This document shows positions 46,797 through 59,500 of a stretch of 64,000 nucleotides of DNA, piece by piece. This DNA comes from Alnus glutinosa (lineage: Eukaryota; Streptophyta; Magnoliopsida; Fagales; Betulaceae). The position numbers were made by a program, and so were the translations under genes. A model generated the notes under the pieces. The model saw nothing but the letters and a program-made list of their open reading frames with translations. It was not told where the DNA came from and ran no database searches. The stretch is taken from NCBI RefSeq assembly GCF_958979055.1, contig NC_084888.1, forward strand, positions 7,611,501 through 7,675,500, written 5' to 3'. Position 1 is the first letter of the stretch, and each line of letters opens with the position of its first letter.

Positions 46797-47816
46797 TCAC
46801 ATGAGCTTTACTATCTTGCAGGATTTTGGGCTTAAAAGTTGTTTTGCATGCCTGTAGTGTTATGGTAGCCGTAAGCTACTCTAGTTAGTGTGAGTTATGG
46901 GATTGACTCCCTCTGTAACAAACTCGTGCCCAAAGGAGTTGTCTACTCGATTTGTGATATTTAGACAACAATTTTGAGCTGAAGGATTTAATTGCCTTGA
47001 AATTTCTATAGGAATTTACCATGTTAACCATAGTAAAATATGAAATGATAGTATTACCCTGAAGTATCAAACTGGCATAACAGAAAAACCATCAAACTTG
47101 AGGTGAAGTGATTGTATTAACCCGTATTTTCGTGGTAAATGTTTCTAGTAACCCTGCTTACTAACGTGAAATGGCTAAATTTTACATTCTTAATGGTGAG
47201 CTACTATGGGAAGCTAGGCGTTTATTATTCTTATGAGGGATATAAGCGAAAGAGAATAGAAAGGCCTTAAAAAAAGAGTGAGGGAGTGTGGGCAACCTTT
47301 GGGAAGTTAGAGAAAGAACAATCAGAGCATCTCTAATACATTTTTCATATGGATCATAATAATTAAATATAACTATTATGAGCCACTTTATCCATCCGAT
47401 ATACATTTCAAAATAGAACACTTCCATCCATTTTGTTATAGTAAACTTTCATATATGTAGCACATTTTAGTCATTTTTGTAAAATTATTTTCTCTCCTCT
47501 TCCCCCCCTCTCTTTCCTTCTCCCTTAACTAGTTAACTTTTACAATAAAAAAATACATTGAAAAATAATATTTAAAGAAAATAGAGAGTGAGATAAATAA
47601 TCTGTTAAAATTTGTATTGAAAAACTAGTAGCTAAAACAATATTTAAAAAAAAAAGTGTATTTTGTTGAAAGTGTAATTTCCTTATCCCAACAATATAAT
47701 CGAGGCAAATTAAAAAAGAAAAAAGAAAAAAGAAAAAAGAAAAAGAAAAGAGGCTGAGTGACTATTATGGGCTGCAAAATCCTTTACCACCTGTATAGAT
47801 CCATGGGCTAGGGCTC
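46797..47816. other. Intergenic, SDE2 upstream region
   Basis: No gene recognised. AT-rich, with an A/G-rich run (AAAAAAGAAAAAAG, 47712-47748) shortly before the SDE2 promoter. A TATA-like CTTATATGATAA lies at about 47818-47829. Confidence 0.45.
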
Positions 47817-47934
47817 GCTTATATGATAATAATAAGCCCCAAAATTGAATTCTTCATCGTCTATTTCTTTTCCTTCCTATTTGATCGCTATCTTTCCCAG
47901 AGAATCCGATCCCTTCACGAGAGAACTTTCACCA

Positions 47935-50900
47935 ATGGAGAACAACAACAACAACACCAGGATCTACCATCTCTTTGTGAAGCTCTTGGACGGCAAAACC
48001 CAAACTCTAAGATTCACATCCCCAACTGTCTCCGCCCTTACCGTCAAGCACCGTCTCCATGAAACAACCAGAATACCCTCCCGCCATCAGCGCCTCGTCA
48101 CTGGTGGCCTCCGCCACATCTCCGACGACTCCGTGATCTCGTGCCCCGACGACGGTGCGGCGATATTCCCCACCGTCCATCTCCTGCTCCGCCTCGTCGG
48201 CGGGAAGGGAGGGTTCGGATCGCTCTTGCGCGGTGCGGCGACCAAGGCTGGGCAGAAGAAGACGAACAACTTCGACGCGTGCCGCGACATGAGCGGGCGG
48301 AGGCTACGGCACGTGAACGCGGAGAAGAAGCTGGAGGAGTGGAAGGCCGAGGAGGAGCAGAGGAAGCTAGAGAGGGTCGCGGAGGAGTTCATCAAGAAGA
48401 AGGCTAAGAAGGGGAAGAAGGGGGTCGGAGAAGGCGAGGCCGAGAAGTACGTGGCCAAGTACCGAGAGGAGTCGGAACGGTGCGTCGCGGAAGTTCTTGA
48501 GTCGGTGAACGAGGCGGTGAAGCGGAAGGGAGTTCCGGTTGGGGGAACAGAGGCGAAGCGGTTGAAGATTTGGTAAGTTAGGGTTTCGAGTTTGTTTCTT
48601 TTGGTATTAGCGTTAATTGGTTTTGTTCGATGGTATTATGTTTGATACTTTGTTTATTCTTGGTGTGTGTTTATGAATTAGTATATACTTGTTGGTTGTT
48701 AAGCTGTATTCAATTTATATTGATTAAGCTGTGTTATCCATTGTCTAGTTACTTAGAAATATAGAGAAAGAAATGGGAATGAAATTTGGCAGTTTTTTTT
48801 TTTTTTTTTTTTGATGAATGAGAAACTTTCATTAACAAAACAACTGAACACTTTACAAAGGAAAGCTATAGTAAAACACTAAAGCTTAATAACCCCTATA
48901 CAAACAAAACACCCCTCTGCAAATTTAAAATACAACCTCATCTATACCCCAAGCATTACAAAGAATAACATTCCTACGAGTCTTCCTAAATTTACCTTTG
49001 TTAATAGCCGTATTTTCACTTACCACTTAATCTTTTCTTCAGTCCAAGGATTATTCCCATGCCTTAAAGCATTTCTAGTTCTCCAAATATTGTAAATGGA
49101 AGACCCCAACACTAACCTGCCAATATAAGCTTTCATAGTTTTCCCCCCTCCACTCATTCAATCCCAAAGAAACTACATCATGCCAACATGTAGGTGGATT
49201 CAACACAACATATATCTTCATGACATTTTTCCAAATTCTGTCATTAACCCACAAGAGAAAAATAAATGATCTCAGATCTCTATCCTCAATCCCAAATCTG
49301 CAAAAAATACATTTCATCCCCTTGAAAACCCTATCACAAAAGCTTCCTTCCAGGCGGTAACGTATCTCTCATTACCAACCAAGTGATAAAAACTTGCTTA
49401 GGAATGGAAAAAGGAAACCATACTTAAAGACCACCAATCAACAATTTGTTTCTTAACACGAATAGCATCCCAAGTATGTGAACAAGAGTACATACCATTT
49501 TTGAAGCAGACCAATGCGGAATATCTTTATCGCCAAGAGGAACCAAACTCAGCTTACTCTGAATATTTACAATCTGATCAGAACGAGCAAGCCTCTATTT
49601 CCATTATGTGTGTATGGTTGTAGAATGTCATCGGTTTGCTTGATTGTGGCTTGTAAAATTATGTGGCTGAATAAAGTTGAGTTCTTTGTTTTCACTGTTT
49701 AATTTTAATTTACTTATGGTTCATTTTAGTTGATAAGAGACTCAAAGAAAATAATAGGATATAAAGATTTATGAGTATTGAGCATTATATTCAAATTCAG
49801 CTTGACTAAGCTAGATACTTGTAATTGATTTAGATGAGTGCAGCTCTTTGCTTTGCAAAGTTGTGAACAGTGAAAAATGCAGGTTTAAGCATTTTAATTT
49901 CTTTCTTTTCTCTTTCCTTACTCTCTCTTAACTGCTGGGGTTTCAGTTAAATTTTATTGTGGGTTTTGATGTTTTCTATGGTTGAATTTGTCAGGATGGG
50001 GAAGAGAAAATTTGGTGGAAGTGATAGTGATGATACAGATGAAGAGGGCAGTGATGATACAGAGGAAAGAGAGAAATCCGTTGTATTGAATAATGGGAAT
50101 CATTCTGATTCGAGTAAGGAAGCTGATGGGAGTTCTGGTTCAGTCACTGGTGGGAAACAAGATGAATTTTCTGGTGGAGCATCCTCTGAGAGTGGCTCTG
50201 AGGAAGAGAAAGAAATTGTTTTGCAGGGAATAGTGGAATCTGGTGGATGTGAACGGAGAGAATCTCTTCATGCTGACGTGGTTGAACCAGTAATTGATGA
50301 AAAAATGGCTCAGAGTACATCTGTACCACTGGTGTCTGAAACTGAAGCATTGCTAGCTGAAAAGCAGGGTTGTAATGGATTGGAAATTGCAAATCTGGAA
50401 GAAGCAACTGGTCAACCCCAAAATGTCTTGATTGCAGGAAATGGGGAAGGTCTTGAAAGCGCACCAGTTGATTGTGAACTCAATACTTTAGATTATAAGT
50501 CAAGAGTATGCGAGGAAACACCTCCCAGTACAAACACTGCAGAAATGGAAACACCCCTTAATTTTGATGGATTCAATTCAGTGGCAGAAATGGAGGTATG
50601 CTATTAAAACCAATCTATCACTTGTATCATTTTTCTTTTCTATATGCATTTGCTGTTGCTTTACTTCTGATTCTTGTTTGTATTGTCTCCAAGATGTGAA
50701 TTTTATTTTATTTTAATGATAATATAAGTTTGATTTATTTATCATCTGTCACATATGATCTTTACATGATCAACTAGCAGTAAAATAAACATAATTAGAA
50801 TTTAGCTCTGTCTGAAATCAGGCTTTAAACTTTTGAGTCCAGAATCAGAAAGCTGATTTCAGGTTATCTATTATAGTTAGGACCACCCTCAATCTGCACT

Positions 50901-53235
50901 ATTTATTGAGTGAAAAAAAGATGAGTACGTTGAAACCATTTGAATGATAGATCGAGTTTGTACTTTGGGCTTTAAGGCATGCACTATGCTCAATTTGGGA
51001 TTTACTAATTCGTGAAATTTGTTCCATTTCACATTAGAGGTTTTTAAAAGAAGACTCAAGTGAAAGCAATGCTACATTTGGAGATTTTTGTATCCATTTC
51101 AGAGCTTACAATTATGGGAGCATGATTTCATAAATGTGATGGGATGGGTTTGAAAGAAACTGTAGTCCTAACTATATGCATTGTATCCTTGAAGAAATTT
51201 GGATAGTTTTTTTTTTTTTTTTTTTTTTTGATAAGTAAGAGAAATATCATTAAAAAACGCAAAGCGCAATCAAGTACACAGGAAGTATACAAGAAAGACA
51301 TCTAAGAGGAAGTAGAAAACAATACAAGGAAATCATTAAAACTAAACGTTAAAGGTGCGAGGAACGCAGCCGACCAAGAGTACAAAGAATGAAAGAAAAA
51401 AGAAATGAGATCCTCAATGGTTCTTTCTTTGTCCTCAAACTGCCTATCATTGCGTTCCCTCCATAAGCATCATATAAGGCAACAAGGGACCATCTTCCAC
51501 ACGACAGCACTCCGGGAGCGACCACCCGTCCACCAGCAAGCGAATAAATCTATCACCCGAAGAGGCATAACCCAAGACAGACTGAAGTGACTAAAGATGG
51601 CGTTCCACAGAGCGTGTGCTACCTCACAATGGAGAAGAAGGTGATCCACTGACTCCCCATTCATTTTGCACATGTAACATCTATCAATCACTATGACCCG
51701 CTTCTTCCTGAGATTGTCCAAAGTAAGGATCTTCCCATGCGCTGCCGTCCAAGCAAAGAAAGCCACTTTCAAAGGAACCTTGGTCCGTCAGATACTTTTC
51801 CAAGGAAAATGAATAGCCTCTTTGCAAGCAAGAGCCTTATAGAAAGATCTAACATCAAATTTCCCTTTGTGAGAAGGAGACCACCATAGCTTATCCTCCC
51901 CATCATAATTCATTCTGGATGAGTACAACAAAGAGAAAAATGAGGCCAAAACATCCACCTCCCAGTTTTGGGCCGCTCGGAAAAAGCTAACATCCCACTG
52001 ATAAGACCCACTCACCACAACCAAATGGTCTGTTACAAGAGCATCCTTGTCACGCACAATGTCATACAAAACTGGGAAAGCTTCCTTAAGAGGCACCTCA
52101 CCACACCACACATTATCCCAAAAACGGATCCTAGATCCATTTCCCAACATGAGTCTGGTATGGTTGCAAAACGAACTCCATTCCTTCCTAATATTCTTCC
52201 AAAGCCCCACTCCGTGAGACCCAGGGGGATCTAAAGAACACCAACCATCCCGAGTAGATCCATAGAAATTTGGATAGTTATCAATTACCTTCTTCTTCTT
52301 TTTCGTTTATATATATATATATTTTTGGGGAGGGGGGAAGACAATATCTGTCTTCTTGGCAAGCTGAAGAATTAATCAAATGTTCATATGCTGGAGCTGG
52401 CATTTAGTTGGCTGCTAAATCTGTTTTTGATTCTGCCCTACCTTCGCCTTACAAGAGGGGTAAAGGCTTTTTGCACCTGTTGGGAATGATAATGTGGTGA
52501 AAACTTAGATCGAGTAGGTTTTAGAGGTTGAAGGAGTAGAATCATGGCCAGACTGTCTTCATTTTTCATTAAACTCAAATGCAATCGTTGTTTAGGTGAT
52601 TCAGCCTGTTTACATACTCCCATTGCATTTGTTTATCTTATTGGAGAGGTTCTCATGGGACTTGCATTTTGTAGTCTCTCTTGTTGATTAGTAAAGTAAG
52701 CATAAGCTTACTCGTCAACTGTCAAGTAAATAAAATTTCACACATCAAAAGAAAGGTTCTTTCCTTATCGGCTGTTTTACAGATCTTGAAGCTGACATTT
52801 ATGCATTGTTGTCTTTGTTGAATATATAATTTTTGTACCACACCTTATGAATATGAATGTTGGAGGCTATTATGTGCAAGCAATATTTCTCATGTAATGG
52901 ATTAATTTTTTAAGTAACCTTGTCTTTATCATTTCTTATCCCAAATCCCAGTTTTGAGTTAATGAGGTTCTGATTGTCCGGCATCAATCTAATCTCTCCC
53001 TCTCTATTTTCTTCTTCTTCTGTTTTTTTTTTTTTAAATGTTATTTTTTCCGTGCTAATCTTTTCTGTCTCCACTGCTATTCTGATAGGTTCTTGGGATG
53101 GAAAGGTTAAAGTCTGAATTGCAAGCACGCGGGTTAAAATGTGGGGGCACTTTGCAAGAGCGCGCTGCCAGGCTTTTCCTGCTTAAAACTACGCCTTTGG
53201 AGAAGCTTCCTAAGAAGTTGCTGGCAAAAAAATGA
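47935..53235 (+). CDS. SDE2: SDE2 homologue (ubiquitin-fold and SAP domain nuclear protein)
   Basis: Homologue of Sde2, a ubiquitin-fold protein which in fission yeast is cleaved after GG to give a spliceosome-associated C-terminal part and which in animals acts in replication stress. Exons: 47935-48572, 49995-50595, 53089-53235, all GT-AG, in frame, 461 residues. The start at 47935 ([20 protein letters not shown]) is preferred over an upstream ATG at 47845 because homology begins there. Ubiquitin-like fold at about residues 10-88, processing signal [12 protein letters not shown] at 89-100, conserved [21 protein letters not shown], a basic helix rich in K/E, an acidic Ser/Asp/Glu-rich disordered middle (exon 2), then a SAP motif ([20 protein letters not shown]) in exon 3. 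Both introns contain antisense LINE tails. Confidence 0.93.
48793..49590 (-). mobile_element. LINE 3' fragment in SDE2 intron 1
   Basis: Begins at a T-run (48793-48812). The minus-strand frame at 49317-49075 reads [20 protein letters not shown] and [13 protein letters not shown], with [16 protein letters not shown], a zinc-knuckle region of LINE ORF2. It lies antisense to SDE2 and is 5'-truncated. The right edge is estimated. Confidence 0.75.
51209..52264 (-). mobile_element. 5'-truncated LINE with 15-bp target duplication in SDE2 intron 2
   Basis: The insertion is flanked by perfect copies of GAAATTTGGATAGTT (51194-51208 and 52265-52279). Next to the left copy is a T-run (A-tail of the element), so this is a complete target-primed insertion of 1,056 bp. 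The minus strand encodes the ORF2 C-terminal part: [73 protein letters not shown]. It is the same lineage as the LINE in ATG6 intron 6. Confidence 0.93.
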
Positions 53236-54440
53236 GTATGTAATGTGTTCAGCTTACTAGGAATTGTTGTGGAGGAATAAGAACTAAGATGAATCGTGTA
53301 AATTTTTTGAACCCTGTTCAGCAATAGTTGTATTTGGAAATGTAAAATATATGCTAATGTGATAAGAATATGTATGACCTCATTGGACCTTTTCATTAAC
53401 CATGGTAATCAAGAGATCGTTCAGAATGCCATATAGAATATCTTATAGTATTCTATTATCCTTGGTTCAACATGATTCTATCCTTCTTTCGGTTGCTCAA
53501 CCACTAATTCGGTTAGACAAGTTTTATAAGTGGTATGTTACAATCACATGCCTGAATTGTCTTCACTTTTGGACAAATTGTTGTAGACGATGCTAATCCT
53601 CGTTAGTTCATTAAGTCAGTCAAGTTTTCTGCGTAAAGAGAATAGAATCTGCACAACCATGGCCCTTGTAAGTTGTGGTTTGTATTCTCAGCCAATAAGC
53701 GATTTGTGTGCTCATAAGGCACCCTTCCAAAAAATTTGCTTTTCAAAGGTTAAGGTTACACTTGTTTGGCCTCTCAGTACCTTGTCGCTTTGCAATCTCT
53801 AAGAAGTTTTATCTCTGGTGAAAACTTCTTTTCAAAGTTAACTGCTACGTCAGCTCTGTTTGGGAGGGGTGAAGAAGCCCCATTTCTTCCCTCCTCTTGT
53901 CATTCCTTACGAAACTGTCTCTTTCTATTTCTAACTGCCTAGAATTGTCTTATAGATCATTACATCTCTCATGAGGCCCTATCTATCATTTTTGGCGGTT
54001 TATCCTTGATCTTCCCAAAATCTCAACCTCAGTCTCTCTTTCTCTGCCTTGCCACCTCCGCCGCGACGCTTCTTCCTGTTGGATATACCTTGGATTTGAT
54101 TTCAAATCTGGCTCTTTCTGAGTTAGATTTGTCATCCTCAATCAGCACCTCCCTCCAAAGCGCTTTACCACTGTCATCAATGGCCTCTCCACTACCTGTC
54201 GCCTCCACCTGGCCATCATGCGTGAGTGAGTTGATCTCACGCGCTTGCATGTGGAATCCATGCTCTGTTTTTTGGGTTTGGTGTTTTATTTTTGCTTTTT
54301 CTTTTAATTTTCGGTTTATGTTGTTTCCTTACAACTTACAAGTGTCTAAGGTTGAAGGGTATTTTCAATGTCATGCCCCTATCTGTGTCCCTTACTTTAG
54401 AAATTTGGATAGAGTTGAAAAGTCTCGTGATGGTCATACA
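53236..54440. other. SDE2 3' UTR and spacer, no gene recognised
   Basis: Follows the SDE2 stop. An open frame at 54006-54473 has no domain I recognise. Confidence 0.4.
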
Positions 54441-54449
54441 TCTACCCGT

Positions 54450-54640
54450 GGGTTGTCTAACCGCCTTAACTAGCGGCCGCTTTTCTTGGTATTCGTGCCA
54501 ATAATCCATAGGGCCACGTCATTCATTTGATACATTCCCTTTTAATTTTTGTTTATTCTGGTTGTTTTGGGACTTATTGTTGGGTTGCCCCGCCCTTCTT
54601 TGTTGTTATTGGTTGTAATTCTTATTTGTTGTATAACCTA
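54450..54640. repeat. Dispersed repeat, copy 1
   Basis: Resembles 61100-61290 in order and sequence: CCGCCTTAACTAGCGGCCGC / CCACCTTAACTGGCGACCAC, then ATTTGATACATTCCCTTTTA / ATTTGATGCATTCCCTTTCA, then TTGTTGGGTTGCCCCGCCCT / TTGTTGGGTTGCCCAGCCCT, and ATTTGTTGTA. Element class not recognised. Confidence 0.65.
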
Positions 54641-55459
54641 CCTAACCAACCACTAAGGGTTAGTTTAGTGGCATTCGAGCTAATTCTTAATGGTTTGGTG
54701 GGTGGAAGGTCTCAGGATCGAATCCCAAAATAGAAAGCATTTGAAATTATTTCCATACTACCGACTTGGGTGTTGCTACTTGCTAATTTCTTCGGTGGGG
54801 CTGAGTCAAGCTATGGCTCAACTAGTTTGAGCGAGAGCATGCGATTTCTCACCGTTTAAACCTTTCCTGCCATTAGTTCTCGGTGGATGGTTGTTACTAT
54901 GGTCTCACCCAGGCAAAGTAATCACTTTGGTCGCTTCCTCTTCTTTTTTTTTTTATTAAAAAGGCAAAAAGAAAAGATCCTACCTAACTGATTGTTTTGC
55001 TAAGGATCGAACAAACGTCAGTTTTTGGCGTTCTAACCCAATAGCCAGTAGAACCACACCCCTTTTGTTCCTTGAAAATTTGAAGGAAGAGATATTGAGC
55101 CCGCCGTATAGCGGCTTTTCAAATTGAGCTCTACAAAAATATATTTTGGTTTGAGCTCGAGTCAAAGCTCCAATAAAGTGTTTTGAGTTCATCTCAATTC
55201 AAATTGGCCTTGTTTCAGCTCAGCTTGAGTCTTACCGAGAAGAAACAGTTACGCATTTAAAGTCAATTATTCCAAACACATACATAATAAGTGGTATATA
55301 GGTTTATTTATTAAAAGAAAAAAAGTGGTATATAGGTTTTGCATTCATGAATCTCTAACCGGTGAAGATTTTTCGAAAGTAACTAGAATTGCTCTAAATT
55401 GTTTGATTGGTATTGATCCTGAGATCTTACATCTTATTCAACATGTTATAATTACCATT

Positions 55460-55496
<37 letters not shown>

Positions 55497-55934
55497 TAAT
55501 CATGTGCTATCTACTATATTATCAACAGAATAAATCGCTGAAAGAAAAAAAAAAACAGAATAAATAAACCACTTTCAATACCTTTCCATTACGTATATCT
55601 TTAAAATTAACATGAAAAAAAAAAAAAAAAAAAATCATTCCAAATAAATAAAAGAATCCAGGATCGTTCAAAATTTAAGGCCTTTGAGATTTATTATGGC
55701 GACAAGTTACGGACTCAACAACTCGACCATGTGTATTCCACGACCCACGAAGCTTATTATAATAATTAATAAGCGACGACTATTCCTTTTTAGCTCAACA
55801 AACCAAAACAATATGACTAGACGACACAGGTTGGCCGTTGGCTCAACAACTGCAACTGTCGCCTCAATTTCACCAGTCTTGCCAATTATTAAATATCACA
55901 ATTATTATTTTATAGTAACATTTTAGGTCACAAA
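54641..55934. other. Spacer before tRNA, no gene recognised
   Basis: AT-rich, with a (TA)n run at 55463-55490 and poly-A runs at 55548 and 55615. Short frames here show no domain. Confidence 0.45.
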
Positions 55935-56007
55935 GGGGATGTAGCTCAGATGGTAGAGCGCTCGCTTAGCATGCGAGAGGTACGGGGATCGATACCCCGC
56001 ATCTCCA
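55935..56007 (+). tRNA. tRNA-Ala (anticodon AGC)
   Basis: 73 nt starting GGGGATGTAGCTCAG with a complete cloverleaf. The acceptor GGGGATG pairs with CATCTCC, with A as discriminator. D arm AGCTCAGATGGTAGAGC, anticodon stem CTCGC/GCGAG with loop TTAGCAT (anticodon AGC at the centre), T arm CGGGG/CCCCG. The A-box (TAGCTCAGATGG) and B-box (GGGGATCGATACCCC) promoter elements are internal, so RNA polymerase III would transcribe it. No intron. A TTTT stretch follows at about 56018. It decodes alanine GCU/GCC codons. Confidence 0.97.
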
Positions 56008-56537
56008 CACTTTACCCTTTTCGATTTTTATCACTCTAGGACAGAAAAATGCTTTTTACATCTTCTTTTTCCTTTCTCTACCGCAGAACATGCTTGACAA
56101 AATGCTTAAAAGAACAAATGATGCTAAGACTAAGGGTGTTACACAGGGTTTGACAACCGAATGCATGATCATATTAAAGAGAGTGGTAATAATGTCAATT
56201 TAGTTCTTGGTTCTTAATTGACTAATTTATCTGGTCGATGTCAAAATGCTACCAAATTGCAACGAGATTTTCAATGGACGAATATACAAATTCAAATGTC
56301 CCTTTTGAATGCTTACAATTTTCTTGGCATGAATTGAATGCTTACAGCTTCCGGCAAAAAATCTAATGTAAATGAACAAAATCCATGAAATTGCTTTTTC
56401 TCTAAGCATGACAGGTGTTGCAACTAAGGATATTAAGAGTAAAGACATGTTAAAATACACAAGAAGTTACAGATCGACTCCATGTACAACAAAATGGAAG
56501 AAGACTACGTACACTGAAGAATGGTAATTACAATTTA

Positions 56538-59500
56538 TCAATCATTATTTGAGATAACATTCTGAGCAGGGGATGGAGAGTTTCGGCAGACTGGGCAGCT
56601 ATTATTCCGTCGGAGCCACTCATCAATGCAATCGGCATGGAAGCAGTGTTGGCATTCCGGTATACATCTAAGCGTCTCTTCGGTGCAGTACTCCGTCAAG
56701 CATATCGGGCAAGTGCTGTCATTGGGTCCCGGTAGCCGCCGGCTCTCCCCAAGGACTAGCTTTTCATAGGATTGAATGGTGGACTCATCCAGACCCGTCA
56801 TGACGATGGTTGGTTGTGGTGACACTATAGCTGCAGTAATGTTGGCCCTACTTCTTCTGCCAGCGTCCATGAAACATGCGAAACATGCAAACCCAATGAT
56901 AAATGTGATAGCCGGTAAGGCAATGGAGAAGCACATGATCCTGAAAATTCGGAGACTGTTTTCGCCTGAAATTTGAAACCATCCATCAAAGTTCTTGCCT
57001 ATACTAACTAATATGGGACTTGCTTACTATTAAATAAGAAATGTTGTCGGATGCCCGATAGTGTTAAGTCTTATATTAGTTTCTTACTAGACGAGATTAA
57101 GCTTTTAATTCTTTTTTAGTGATAGTATAGAAGTAGTTATAAGTACTTTCTTTGAATCGTTACAAATTATATTCGGGTAATCTAGTAATTAACCACCAGT
57201 ACTTTCCTTGGGTCGGTCTTTATGTAACCATGTAATTTTAGTAGGAACTTTTACTTTTAGAATTTAGTGAGTTCAGATCTCCATGTATAATACACATTAC
57301 ACACACATTAGGGGGTGTCTCTACAGTGAACCAACGATGAAAGGGATCATATATGCATTTTAAATAGGATAAGCTCGAGCTTCGCTCGATTGTATAAACT
57401 CGACTTGAGTTCGGTTTGTTTATTAAAGTAATCTAGTAACACCCATATTTGTTTCTTTATATTATTGTTACTTCTTATTATTATTCTTAGTACTATTGCA
57501 TTATTATTATTATTAGTTGGAAAAAGTACAAAATTAGTTTACGTGATTGCACCAATTTGCAATAGGCTTTTTAGAGTTTAATAAATGACTTAAAATTATT
57601 TGTGTCAAGTCTTTGTGATAAGCATATAAATGACAAATAATTTTTCATCAAGAATTTCCATTTGAAATTTTGATGGAAACTATACGTTGTCGAACCACTC
57701 CCAAATCTTTGAGGATGGTTCGGCTACTCCTTCTAGCCAATTTAGGTTACAATTTTTTTTAAAAAAATTTAATTTTAATTTTAACTTTTCTTTTTATATT
57801 CTTTTATATTTTTCATTATATTCTTTGCTTATGTGACATTTTGATGGTTTTCAGTCAAAATTTTAAACAGAAGTTTAGAGTGGGGAGTTATTTGTCATTT
57901 ATACTTATCACATAGAGTTTTAAATCACGTTTTAAACCCTAAAAAACTTATTATAAATCGGTACAATGACTGATCTTGCATTTTTTTCCTAATCATTTCA
58001 CTCCCACTCTCTTTTCTCTTTATTGTTTATTAATTTATCATTTAACTAAAAATTAATATGATATGATTTTAAAAATAGGGTATATATATATATACACAAA
58101 TTAATTCAAATATACATATCGTATTGCACGCTAGGTAAAAAAAAGAAGAAGAAGAAGAAGAAGAAGAAGAAGAAAAAAGAATGTATATCTCCCAATTGCT
58201 TGCTTAAAAATCACTGAATTACTAAGGAGCATGGTTGTTGGGCCAGTGGCAGGTAATCAGTTGCTGCATCTTCCATCAGTGGAAACAATGTGGTAACCAT
58301 CAATGTGCTGTTAGAAACCTAACACTAACAATATATACCTTAAAATTAACCACATCGGAAAATAAGTGCCTAGATAGGCCCTAGGGGTGTCTAAATGAGA
58401 CGTCATTGTAGCTTGGTAGAGTTGAAATAGGGTTGGCTTGGCAATTGAGGTTGTTGGGAAACAACGACTGAAGTAGATTTCCGACTTTGACTTCGGTCTT
58501 TTTCTTTTTTTGTTTTGTCTTGAAAATCATTTTTTAAGGGTAAGTTCTATCTAAAGTTTGTATTATTTGGTATCAGAGCTTGCAACCACAATATCGAGTA
58601 TGAAATTGATTGGATTGTGACTTTGTGGTTGAGTTACGGAGAGGGCGATTTATAAGTCGGATTAAAATAAATATATTGATACTATATATGAGATGAATAT
58701 TGATAGATCAATAAGTGGAGCCGCCAAAAAAAAAAATAGATACAATTTATACTACGATCCTAATGTCTCACATGGATTAATTAAGTCTAATCTTAATTAT
58801 GCCTCCCCAAAGTTTATATCAAAGTGTGTTCATTAATTCCCACACTAAATCATCTATATGAAACATGATAATGAAACGATGCACCGCATTCTATAAATAG
58901 AAAATGGGGTTAGAATGTTTCCATACAATTTTATGTAATTCTCGTTTCTCTTTATCCTCTTGAATTTTCACTTGGAAAAATCCTTCCATCTCTTTTTGTA
59001 TTCGTTCTTTCTCAATTTTGTACCTAGACTGTAGTGGATAAAATGACGTTTTTCCTATGGCTCCCGATCAGGAACATAAATTTTCTACAAATCGATTTGT
59101 AAGAAATTTTCTACAACTCACATATAAGATTGACATGTGTTCCTTAGCATGTGAGAATCACATTTTATTTAAATAGCATGTGCTTCTCACAAATTTAGAG
59201 GACACGTGTCCCTTTTATAAAAAATTTCTGTATCCCAATCAGTTGACATTCTTTAATTTGTTTAATTTATCACTAGAATTAGTATAATACCAATAAGGCA
59301 ATAGCGTGTGTGTGTGTATATATATATATAAAGCATTATCTTTTTCCAAGTCAATCACATTAAGCATATACAAGCTAGCTAGATAGATTGGTATACATGT
59401 CATGCACGCGCGGCCTACGCAAAACCACCCAATATTTGTTATTTTTCTAGTTCTTTTGACTCTACTTTGGTCCCTATCAGGAATTATATTGACCCAGTCC

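Noticed and set aside
48087..48458. Minus-strand frame of 123 residues and plus-strand frame at 48141-48407
   Set aside because: Shadows of SDE2 exon 1.
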